Assembly: GCF_002994655.1 (NCBI RefSeq)
Contig: NZ_PPDL01000020.1
Coordinates: 1 to 64,000, forward strand
From: Corynebacterium sp. 13CS0277
Lineage (GTDB): Bacteria > Actinomycetota > Actinomycetes > Mycobacteriales > Mycobacteriaceae
Direction: 5' to 3'
Length of the DNA stretch: 64,000 nucleotides
Shown here: positions 9,761-17,087 of the stretch, piece by piece
Layout of the letters: the number at the start of each line of letters is the position of its first letter
Position numbering within the stretch: position 1 is the first letter of the stretch
Notes under the pieces: generated by a model
Seen by the model: only the letters and a program-made list of their open reading frames with translations
Databases searched by the model: none
What the model was told of the DNA's origin: nothing
Position numbers and translations under genes: made by a program

Positions 9761-11236
9761 ATGCACGACTCCGACGCCGAGGATGCCGCCCCTGCGGCGT
9801 TCGACGCTGCCACAGCCGCCGCACCCCCGCGCCCCTCATCCGGGCTGCCCGGGGTAGGCCTACCGATGCACCTGGCGTTGGAGCCCGGGCGCGCGCAGCA
9901 CCACACCCCCGCCCCGCAGGGGTCGTCACCGGTGCCGACGCCTGCGGCGATGGCCGCCCAGGCGCAGGCCCGGCGGGCGGCACAGCACTCCGCGGCGGCG
10001 GTGGGGGCGGGCTCCGGGCGTTTGCAAAGCCTCCCGGCGCTCACGGCGCCGAAGCCGCTACTCGCCCTGGAGCGCGGCCCCGGCACCCCCATTTTTGATG
10101 AGTTGTTCGCCCGCTTCGTCCGCGGCGACTTCGCGCCCACGCCCTCGCCGGCGGTCATGCCGCGCCGCACCACCAGCCGCCGCGTGGAAGCCTTCGATGA
10201 CCCGTGGGCCCAGTACGGCACCGCCCACTGGGATCCGGCCGCGGCCCCCAGTGAGGTGTTCCTGCGGATCAAACTGTTCACCTTCCGGCGGATGCACCGC
10301 ACGCTGACCATCGTGTGCACCGCCGGTTTCATCACCCCGGAGCACAGCGGCGAGTGGGTGACCACCCGCACCGTGGAGGAAGCCGCCATCCCCCGGGAGG
10401 CGGTGCGCTACAAGGGCCTCAACCACGGGGTGGTGCGCCCCGCGCTCCTCGAGGAGCCGGACCTCCGGGCCCACCCGCGGGCGGAACGGCCCGCCTGGGC
10501 GGCGCTGCAGTCACTCCTGGCGGAGATGCTGGCCGATGTGGATGCCATGGTGGTGGGGTGGGCGCGGCGCGGCTACCAGCCGCAGGTGCGTTTCGCGGAG
10601 CCCTACGGCACCGCACCCCGCGGCCCCGGGCGCCGCCTCTGGCCGACGTATATCGCCACCCTGCTCACCCGGGATGTGGCGGCCAGCGCCCAGGAGATCC
10701 TCACCGCCGAGTTCCCCGCCCTGCCCGGCGGGCTCAACCCGGTACCGCTACCGACGTATCTCCCCCGGGAGCACTACCCCACCCCACCCCGCCCGGTTGT
10801 CATCGCCACGGACGCCTCCTGGAACATCAATAGCCATTTCGCGGGGATCGCGTGGGTGTCCTCCGAGGGGACCTGCTGGTCGGATACGGGCAAGTACCGC
10901 AACATCATGCTGGCGGAACGCTCCCCCGTCAACCATGCGATCAATGTGGCGGAAACCCGCTACCCCGACCGGGAGGTCACCATCCTCACCGACAACCGGG
11001 GGGTGGCCCGCGCCTGCCGGCGGGAGGAGTTCCGGCACCCGCAGCTGCGGGTGGAGTGGGTGCGCGGCCACGCCGGGCACCCCCTCAACGAGGCGGCCCA
11101 CCGCCTGGCGATGGCGCGGCGCCGTTGCACCGAGTTCCGCGTCCCGGAGCACGTGTGGGAGACCCAGCAGGACACGATCCTGCAGGATGCGGCGCGGGAC
11201 TGGCGCCGATGGACGGCCGCCCGCCGCAGCCGCTAG
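9761..11236 (+). CDS. RNase H-like domain protein with long N-terminal region
   Basis: 491 residues, starting 12 bp after the fasR stop codon and so probably co-transcribed with it. The C-terminal 130 residues resemble ribonuclease HI: ATDASWN (first Asp), IMLAERSPVNHAINVAE (Glu), TILTDNRG (second Asp) and EWVRGHAGHPLNEAAH. In the last motif the usual final Asp is His. The first 340 residues are unrecognised: a Pro/Ala-rich start, then a folded-looking stretch with many Arg and Trp. It may cleave RNA-DNA hybrids, or the domain may bind nucleic acid without cutting. Function is inferred from the domain only. Confidence 0.7.
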   Translation: MHDSDAEDAAPAAFDAATAAAPPRPSSGLPGVGLPMHLALEPGRAQHHTPAPQGSSPVPTPAAMAAQAQARRAAQHSAAAVGAGSGRLQSLPALTAPKPLLALERGPGTPIFDELFARFVRGDFAPTPSPAVMPRRTTSRRVEAFDDPWAQYGTAHWDPAAAPSEVFLRIKLFTFRRMHRTLTIVCTAGFITPEHSGEWVTTRTVEEAAIPREAVRYKGLNHGVVRPALLEEPDLRAHPRAERPAWAALQSLLAEMLADVDAMVVGWARRGYQPQVRFAEPYGTAPRGPGRRLWPTYIATLLTRDVAASAQEILTAEFPALPGGLNPVPLPTYLPREHYPTPPRPVVIATDASWNINSHFAGIAWVSSEGTCWSDTGKYRNIMLAERSPVNHAINVAETRYPDREVTILTDNRGVARACRREEFRHPQLRVEWVRGHAGHPLNEAAHRLAMARRRCTEFRVPEHVWETQQDTILQDAARDWRRWTAARRSR

Positions 11237-11343
11237 GGGTGGAGGTTGGCGCACGAGTGGTGAGCGCTGCACCTAGGAGTCCTGATCGGTGCTGCACACC
11301 ACGCTCATGGGCGCTGTGCACCGCAAGCCAGGCGAAAGACGCA

Positions 11344-11389
11344 CCCGCGCCCCACACCTCCTCATGCTGTCAGGGGTGTGGGGCGCGGG
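11344..11389. terminator. Bidirectional terminator
   Basis: CCCGCGCCCCACACC pairs with GGTGTGGGGCGCGGG around a 14-nt loop. It sits between the convergent RNase H-like gene and the ABC ATPase gene and closes the iron-type locus. Confidence 0.75.
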
Positions 11390-11435
11390 CGTACATGTAC
11401 GTTCTTGTGCGGCAGCTGCCGCACGGGCGTGGGCG

Positions 11436-12332
11436 TTAGTCGCGCACGGCGTCGAACACCATCGTGTCGACCGTGTCGGCCGCATCGGCCACGGGGGCTG
11501 CCACGGCAGCGGTCTCCGGGGTGGCGGTGCCGGGCAGTGTCCAGTCCTCGTCGTCGCGGGGGATGACGATCGGGCGGCCGGTGCGGGGGTCGGGCACGAT
11601 ATCGCAGTCGAGGGCGTAGACCTCCTTGAGCAGCTCACTGGTGACGACGTCCTCCACTGCACCTTCGGCGACGATGCGGCCATCCTTCATCATGATCAGG
11701 TGCGTGGCGTAGCGGAACGCCAGGGTGAGTTCGTGGAGGACCGCCACCACCGTCCGGCCGCTGCGCTGCAGGGCGCGGGCCAGGTTGAGGACCTCCACCT
11801 GGTGGGTGATGTCCAGGTAGGTGGTCGGCTCGTCGAGGAACACAATCGGGGTGTCCTGTGCGAGCACCAACGCGATCCACACGCGCTGCCGCTGACCGCC
11901 GGACAGTTCACTCACGCGCCGGTCCGCGAGCTCCACCACCCGCGCCTGCAGCAGCGCCCGCTGCACGGCTTCTTCGTCGGCAGCCGACCAGTGCTGGAAT
12001 GCCGACTGGTGCGGGTAGCGGCCCCGGGACACCAGGTCGTAGACGGTGATGTCGTCGGGCGCGATCGGCGACTGCGGCAGCAGCGACAGCTTCTTCGCCA
12101 CCTCTTTCGGCGGCTGCTTGTGAATGTTCACCCCGTCGAGCTGCACCTCACCGCGGGTGGGCGGCAGCATCCGGCACAGGGCCTTGAGCAGGGTGGACTT
12201 GCCGCAGGCGTTGGGGCCGACGATGACGGTGAACTCGCCCTCGGGCAGCTCGACGGAGATGTCGTGCAGGATCTCCCGGTCGCCGTAGCCGACCGTGATG
12301 TTGCGGGCACCAATGGTGGGGTGGGTGGACAT
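11436..12332 (-). CDS. ABC transporter ATPase, siderophore/heme (FecE) type
   Basis: Drives import through the two FecCD-type permeases encoded just upstream. All ATPase motifs are present: Walker A GPNACGKST (residues 39-47), Q-loop LLPQSP (about 87), signature LSGGQ (143-147), Walker B IVFLDEPTT and switch His in AVLHELT. 298 residues from ATG at 12332. The C-terminal 40 residues are Ala-rich (TAAVAAPVADAADTVDT), which is uncommon. The 150-bp gap to the permease gene contains a strong hairpin, so expression may be set separately from the permeases. The FecE/HmuV subfamily is clear; the exact ligand is not. Confidence 0.93.
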   Translation of the reverse strand: MSTHPTIGARNITVGYGDREILHDISVELPEGEFTVIVGPNACGKSTLLKALCRMLPPTRGEVQLDGVNIHKQPPKEVAKKLSLLPQSPIAPDDITVYDLVSRGRYPHQSAFQHWSAADEEAVQRALLQARVVELADRRVSELSGGQRQRVWIALVLAQDTPIVFLDEPTTYLDITHQVEVLNLARALQRSGRTVVAVLHELTLAFRYATHLIMMKDGRIVAEGAVEDVVTSELLKEVYALDCDIVPDPRTGRPIVIPRDDEDWTLPGTATPETAAVAAPVADAADTVDTMVFDAVRD

Positions 12333-12436
12333 GGACGTCACCAGGCCTTCCAGGACACGGGGAGAGAAAAACAAACGGGGCAGGACGCCCACAGGGACAA
12401 AACAGGGGGAAAAAAAGAGAAACGGAGATAAAGAAA

Positions 12437-12480
12437 CACCACGCCACGGCCCCGCCCGCAGGCGGGGGCCTGTGGTGCTG
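12437..12480 (-). other. Intercistronic hairpin before the ATPase gene
   Basis: CACCACGCCACGGCCCCGCC and GGCGGGGGCCTGTGGTG form a long GC stem between the permease stop codon and the ATPase gene. It has no T-run in the transcript direction, so it is more likely an mRNA stabiliser or attenuator than a full stop. Confidence 0.55.
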
Positions 12481-12483
12481 GTG

Positions 12484-13584
12484 TCAGTGGCGTTGGTTGC
12501 GCCACTGGTTGGCGAGCAGCCACACGAGGTAGCAGCCGCCGGCCACGCCGGTGACGACACCGACGGGCAGCTGGGTGGGCGCGAAAATACGCTGGGCGAT
12601 GATGTCACTGACCACCACGATGAGCGCGCCCGTCACTGCCGCGCCGGCGAGCCCGGCCTTCGAGGTGCGGCTGACTTTCCGGGAGATGTGCGGGGCGGCC
12701 AGGGCGACGAAGCCAATGGGGCCGGCGGCGGCCACCGCGACGGCGACCAGCGCGATCGCCACCCCCAGCAGCAGGATGCGGGTGCGGGGCACGTTGACAC
12801 CCAGCCCCGTGGCGAGCTCGTCGCCACAGGTCATCATCGCCAGCGGCCGCGCCAGGTAGAGCGCCCCGGGGATGAGGATGCCGACGAGGATCGTCACCAC
12901 GGTGGCGGTCGGCCAGGTGGTGGCGTTGAAGGAGCCCGACATCCAAATCGCCGCCGTCTGCGCGGCCGCGAGGCTGCCTTTGACGATGAGCAGGGAGTTC
13001 ATGCCCTGCAGGATGGCGGCGACACCAATACCGATGAGCACGAAGCGGGTGCCGTTCATGCCGCCGCCCTTGGCGAGCAGGTACACCACCGCGCCGGTGG
13101 CCAGGCCACCGACGAGGGCGCCCAGGCTGGTGGCCAGGGCACCGGCCTCAAAGACAATGATCTGGATGAGGGCGCCCGTGGCGGCACCCGTGGTGAAGCC
13201 GGTGATGTCGGGGCTGCCGAGCGGGTTGCGGGTCAGCGTTTGGAACACGCCACCCGACACTCCCAGTGCCGCGCCCACCACCAGCGCCAAGAGCACGCGG
13301 GGGGCGCGCATCTGGCCGACGAAGAAGTCCATCATCGGGTCCCCGGACAGCCCGTAGAGCGCGGCCGGAACCTTCGCCAACGGCACCCCATAGTCGCCGA
13401 GGGTGAGCGCCACCGCGCCGCACAGCAGCGCAGCGACGAGCGTGAGAATCCCGGCCGTGAGTGCGCGGCGCTCCGCGCGGAGCACCACCGGACCAAGCCG
13501 GAGCAGCACGTAGCGGCGGGCGCGCGCGGCGCGCGCCGCCTCGACGTCCGGGGCGGCCTGGGGTGTGGGAGTCCTGCGGCTCAT
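12484..13584 (-). CDS. FecCD-family permease (second subunit)
   Basis: Integral membrane subunit of the FecBCDE-like importer, about 366 residues with 9-10 membrane segments. Family landmarks are MRAPRVLLALVVGAALGVSG, FQTLTRNPLGSPDITGFTTG and the cytoplasmic coupling region GPIGFVALAAPHISR before the last helices. The N-terminal 35 residues are Arg- and Ala-rich and cytosolic. The start codon overlaps the stop of the other permease gene (ATGA at 13581-13584), so translation of the two is coupled and a heterodimer is expected. Confidence 0.94.
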   Translation of the reverse strand: MSRRTPTPQAAPDVEAARAARARRYVLLRLGPVVLRAERRALTAGILTLVAALLCGAVALTLGDYGVPLAKVPAALYGLSGDPMMDFFVGQMRAPRVLLALVVGAALGVSGGVFQTLTRNPLGSPDITGFTTGAATGALIQIIVFEAGALATSLGALVGGLATGAVVYLLAKGGGMNGTRFVLIGIGVAAILQGMNSLLIVKGSLAAAQTAAIWMSGSFNATTWPTATVVTILVGILIPGALYLARPLAMMTCGDELATGLGVNVPRTRILLLGVAIALVAVAVAAAGPIGFVALAAPHISRKVSRTSKAGLAGAAVTGALIVVVSDIIAQRIFAPTQLPVGVVTGVAGGCYLVWLLANQWRNQRH

Positions 13585-14753
13585 GCGGACACCACCTTCC
13601 TGCGGCGAACAACAGCGATGAAGAACGGGGCACCCAGGATCGCGGTCGCAATACCGGTCTGGATTTCCTGCGGGGCAATGATGAGGCGGGCCGCAATGTC
13701 GGCGGCCAGCAGCACCACCGGCGCGATGATGGCGCACAGGGGCACCGCCCAGCGCATGTCAGCACCAGCGACGGTGCGCGCCAGGTACGGCACCGCAAGA
13801 CCGATGAACATCACCGGGCCGATCGCGGCGGTCGCCGCACCGGCCAGCAGGGTCACGGCCACCATCACCAAGGTGCGCAGCCTTTTCACCCGCACGCCGA
13901 GAGCCTTGCCGGCGTCGTCGCCCAACGCCAGGGCGTTGAGCCCCGGGGTGAGAGCGACGGCGAGCACCAGGCCGACGACGATGAACACGGCGGTGGCTTC
14001 CAGGATCGGGTAGCCGCGGCCCTCCGCGGAGCCGGCCGCCCACAGGCGGAACTCGTTGAAGGCGTTCTTGTCGGCGAGGATGACGATCTGCACGAAGGAG
14101 CTCACCGTCATCGTCACCGCCACACCGGCCAGCGCGAGCCGCGCCGGGGTGGCGGTACGGGAGGCGACACCACCGAGGATGTAGACGACGATGGAGGCGA
14201 TCGCCGCGCCCGCAAAGGCGAACCACAGGTAGAACCAGATGCTCGTGCGGCCGAAGATCGCCACCGACAGCACCACCGCGAGGGCGGCGCCGGCGTTGAC
14301 GCCGAGCACACCCGGGTCGGCCAGGGGGTTGCGGGTCAGCGACTGCATGAGCGCGCCCGCCACGCCGAGGGCAGCGCCGACGGCGATGATGAGCAGGGTG
14401 CGGGGGATGCGCTGCCCGTGGACGACCGTGGAGGAGAAGGAATCATCCGGATGGATGAGCAGCTGCACGGCCTGCCAGGGGCTGATGTCACCGGAGCCAA
14501 GCATGAGGGAAGCGATGACGAGCGCCACCAGTGCGCCCAGCACACCAAAGGTGGCGAGCAGCCGCACCGGGGTGCGCTTCCACACGCTCGCGGGGGCAGC
14601 GACAGCAGCACCAGCGGTGGAGGAAGAAGCGGGAGAGGAAGAGGGCTGCCGCGAGGACGCGCCAGCAGTGGCGGCGACCGCAGTCGCCGCACCGGCACCC
14701 GCCGCCAGCGTCTGGGCCCGCGCGCCCTGGGGCGCGGAGCCGTCAGCGTTCAC
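13581..14753 (-). CDS. FecCD-family permease (first subunit)
   Basis: Partner of the permease encoded next to it. 390 residues, with an unusual Ala/Ser/Thr-rich, probably disordered cytosolic N-terminus of about 60 residues before the first membrane helix (LLATFGVLGALVALVIASLM). FecCD landmarks are RIPRTLLIIAVGAALGVAGA, MQSLTRNPLADPGVLGVNAG and GPVMFIGLAVPYLAR. The start is taken at ATG 14753. It lies 78 bp after the 343-residue surface protein gene and overlaps the next permease by four bases. Confidence 0.93.
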   Translation of the reverse strand: MNADGSAPQGARAQTLAAGAGAATAVAATAGASSRQPSSSPASSSTAGAAVAAPASVWKRTPVRLLATFGVLGALVALVIASLMLGSGDISPWQAVQLLIHPDDSFSSTVVHGQRIPRTLLIIAVGAALGVAGALMQSLTRNPLADPGVLGVNAGAALAVVLSVAIFGRTSIWFYLWFAFAGAAIASIVVYILGGVASRTATPARLALAGVAVTMTVSSFVQIVILADKNAFNEFRLWAAGSAEGRGYPILEATAVFIVVGLVLAVALTPGLNALALGDDAGKALGVRVKRLRTLVMVAVTLLAGAATAAIGPVMFIGLAVPYLARTVAGADMRWAVPLCAIIAPVVLLAADIAARLIIAPQEIQTGIATAILGAPFFIAVVRRRKVVSA

Positions 14754-14831
14754 TGCCTCCGGCCCTGCCTGCGAGCCCGCACCATCGGTGTCAGTCTCGG
14801 GCGGATCGGAGTCAGCGTCGCTGTTCGCTCT

Positions 14832-15863
14832 TCAAACCTGCTGGCCGCCGCGGGCGCGGTTGACGTACAGGTAGGCGGCGATACCACCGAAGCCGACGAT
14901 GAGGATCGCCCCGCCCACCAACAGCCCGATCATGGGTGCGCTGTTGGAGCCCTGGGCGTAGACCACTTCCCCACTGGTGGTGTCGTAGACGACTTCCTCA
15001 CCAGCGGCGTTCGTGCCGGTCTGCTTCGCGCCCTTGGAGCCGCCGGCGCTGAGCACCTTCGGAGTCTTCGAGTCCTTCTTAGCGTCCTTGGCATCCTTCG
15101 CGCCCGCGTTCGCCTTCGCTGCCGGCGCGGCAGCAGCAGCGGCGGGGGCGGCAGCGGCAGCTGCTGCAGGCTCGGCGGCGGCCGGCTGGCCCTCCGCGGC
15201 CGGGGCCGGGGCACCAACGGTGCGGGTGGTGGTCGTGCGCCCGTTCTTCGTGTTGCGGGTGGCCTGCTGCACGGCCTGGGCGACGGCGGCGGAATCGACG
15301 CCGGTGCCGGACGTTTGTGCTTCGGCCTCCGCCTTGGCTTCCTCGGCGCGGGCCGCGTTCGCCCCGGAGGCGGGCACGACGGTGAAGTCGACAGAGCGGT
15401 TGGTGAAGCCCTTGGAGCCGATCTGCTGGCCGTTTTCGTCGATCTGCGCCTCACTGGACAGGAAGCGCAGCCAGTGGGAACCGGGGGCGATGTCGCAGGG
15501 CAGGTCGAAGGAGCCGTTCGCGGTGCCGTTGCTGTCGGCGGTGTGGCGGTGGATCACGCCGCTGCCCTGGACGGTGGTGTCGCCGTAGCCGATACCGTCG
15601 TCGATCTTCATGTAGACGACCTCGCCGGCGGGGTAGCCCGTGACGGAGAAGTTAATGGTGTCGCAGGGCTCCAGCGTCATCGGGGAAATATCCGAGTCGG
15701 TGCCGGGGGTGTTCGCGCCGGGGCCGCCCGGCGGGATGGCCTGGGCTGCGGGCAGCACGGTGCCGGTCGGGGCGACCGCGCCGGCGACAACCCACGCGGC
15801 ACACAGGCCTGCGGATGCGGCCAGCGCGGCAATACGGCGAACGCCCGTGGAAACAATGCTCAT
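14832..15863 (-). CDS. Exported, C-terminally anchored surface protein (shared GxHxLRF domain)
   Basis: 343 residues. Signal peptide at 1-42, cut near AAQA. A domain at about 60-165 is shared with the other three surface proteins of this locus: MKIDDGIGYGD, ADSNGTANGSFDLP, then GSHWLRFLSS and SVDFTVV. Two Cys (EPCD and LPCD) frame it and could form a disulfide. An Ala/Pro-rich spacer (about 166-310) follows, then one membrane helix (MIGLLVGGAILIVGFGGIAA) and a short basic tail. I do not recognise the domain. From the adjacent importer genes it is probably a cell-envelope receptor or relay for the imported ligand. Confidence 0.8.
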   Translation of the reverse strand: MSIVSTGVRRIAALAASAGLCAAWVVAGAVAPTGTVLPAAQAIPPGGPGANTPGTDSDISPMTLEPCDTINFSVTGYPAGEVVYMKIDDGIGYGDTTVQGSGVIHRHTADSNGTANGSFDLPCDIAPGSHWLRFLSSEAQIDENGQQIGSKGFTNRSVDFTVVPASGANAARAEEAKAEAEAQTSGTGVDSAAVAQAVQQATRNTKNGRTTTTRTVGAPAPAAEGQPAAAEPAAAAAAAPAAAAAAPAAKANAGAKDAKDAKKDSKTPKVLSAGGSKGAKQTGTNAAGEEVVYDTTSGEVVYAQGSNSAPMIGLLVGGAILIVGFGGIAAYLYVNRARGGQQV

Positions 15864-16147
15864 GGTGTCTGTCGCGTCCTTTGCGAAAAATCAATGGCGG
15901 TGACCTGCCGGCCACAGCTGAAACGAAGAAGTAGTGAAGGTTGAGTCCAGCGGAGCTTCGCCCCGCCGGGCAGCAGAGAAAAAAAAGTCTGTGGTGAAGA
16001 AGGAAGCCGTGCCGAGAGATCCCCGCACGGAAAAAATCAGAATTAGTGCCCCAGCGGGTGCCGGGCACCCGCTGGCGCAGGACAAGAGAGAGCGGTGACC
16101 TCCCCCGCCCACCGCGCTGTGGCGGTGGGGGTCAGGGGGCACTCACC
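15864..16147 (-). other. Intercistronic region with two hairpins
   Basis: CCAGCGGGTGCC and GGCACCCGCTGG (16051-16075) form a near-continuous stem. A second stem lies at about 16096-16135 (CCACCGC/GCGGTGG flanked by C5/G5). Both stand between the 210-residue and 343-residue surface protein genes. There is no T-run, so partial attenuation or RNA stabilisation is possible. Confidence 0.55.
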
Positions 16148-16780
16148 TTAGGGGCGGGGCAGGCCCGGGATGGCGCCGGAGAGTGCGGCACCGACAGCGC
16201 CCAGCAGGGCCAGGACGATGGCGATGATGGCGATCATGCCGCCGCCACCGGCGGAGCCGGCGTCGCCCTTGTTGTTGTCGCCCGGCTTCTTGTCATTGTC
16301 GCCCGGCTTCTTGTCATCGTTGCCCGGCTTCTTTTCATCCTTCTTCTCCGCGATGACGGTGAAGTCAGAGTCGCCGCGGGTGCTGAAGCCCTTGGTGCCG
16401 TCGTTGCCGACGAAGCGCAGGTAGTGCTTGCCCTCGGGGACGTTCTTGTCGCAGAGGTCCATGGAGCCGGTGGCCTTACCGTTGGCCTCAACGATGCCCT
16501 CGGACCACACGCCCTGGCCCTGGACGCCCTGGTCGCCGCCGGCCCACTGGCCCTTGTCGACCTTGGCGGAGAACTTCATGCCCGGGGTCCAGCCGGAGAG
16601 CTCGAAGCGGATGGTGCAGTTGTCGGGCTTGGAGTAGGTGTTGCCGTTGAGCAGCTTGACGCTGGTGCCCTCGGTGTCGACCTTGGCCTCACCGGTCGGG
16701 GGCAGCGCGAGCGCCGGGGTCGCGAGGGTGAGGGACAGGGCGGCCGCTGCAACAGCGGCGGTGGTCTTTGCGAAACGCAT
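16148..16780 (-). CDS. Small exported, C-terminally anchored surface protein (shared GxHxLRF domain)
   Basis: 210 residues. Signal peptide at 1-25 (cut after ALA). One copy of the shared domain lies at about 40-140: FELSGWTPGMKFSAKVDKGQ, NGKATGSMDLCDKNVPEG, KHYLRFVGN and GDSDFTVI, with Cys in DNCT and DLCD. A Lys/Asp/Pro repeat spacer follows (KKPGDND, three near-copies). The protein ends with a membrane helix (MIAIIAIVLALLGAVGAALS) and a tail without a basic stop signal. It has the form of a minimal receptor: one domain on a stalk. The ribosome site is AGAAAGGA just before the ATG. Confidence 0.8.
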   Translation of the reverse strand: MRFAKTTAAVAAAALSLTLATPALALPPTGEAKVDTEGTSVKLLNGNTYSKPDNCTIRFELSGWTPGMKFSAKVDKGQWAGGDQGVQGQGVWSEGIVEANGKATGSMDLCDKNVPEGKHYLRFVGNDGTKGFSTRGDSDFTVIAEKKDEKKPGNDDKKPGDNDKKPGDNNKGDAGSAGGGGMIAIIAIVLALLGAVGAALSGAIPGLPRP

Positions 16781-17087
16781 GGATGCGGTCCTTTCTTCTG
16801 CGGGGTTAGGCCTCAGGCATCAAGCCGTATCGCCCGCGCCCGCGTGGGTGACGCAATGTGTGAGAAACGTGTGGTGCAACCGCCGGCTGAGCATCGTTGT
16901 CCTCCCGCCCTGTATGCCCCGGGGTTGTCGGGGCGTGGCGTGGGGACTGGTGGCGGCTGTCTCGGTGGGCAGCCCCCTGTGGTTGATGCTCAGGGTGGTG
17001 GCCTGGTGGTGCGGAAACACCCCACCCACGCCCGGGGAAAGAAGTCCCCGGGGTGGATGGTGGCGGGCCCGCACGGGCCCGGGTGGC
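16781..17087 (-). other. Intercistronic region, no gene
   Basis: About 300 bp with GC-rich stems, among them CCCGGGG/CCCCGGG around 17031-17052 and CGGGCCCG/CGGGCCCG around 17072-17088. No reading frame is supported. It probably carries processing or attenuation structures between two surface protein genes. Confidence 0.45.

Noticed and set aside
16255..16330. Short direct repeats (cttcttgtcattgtcgcccgg type)
   Set aside because: They encode the KKPGDND stalk repeats of the 210-residue surface protein and are not an independent repeat element.
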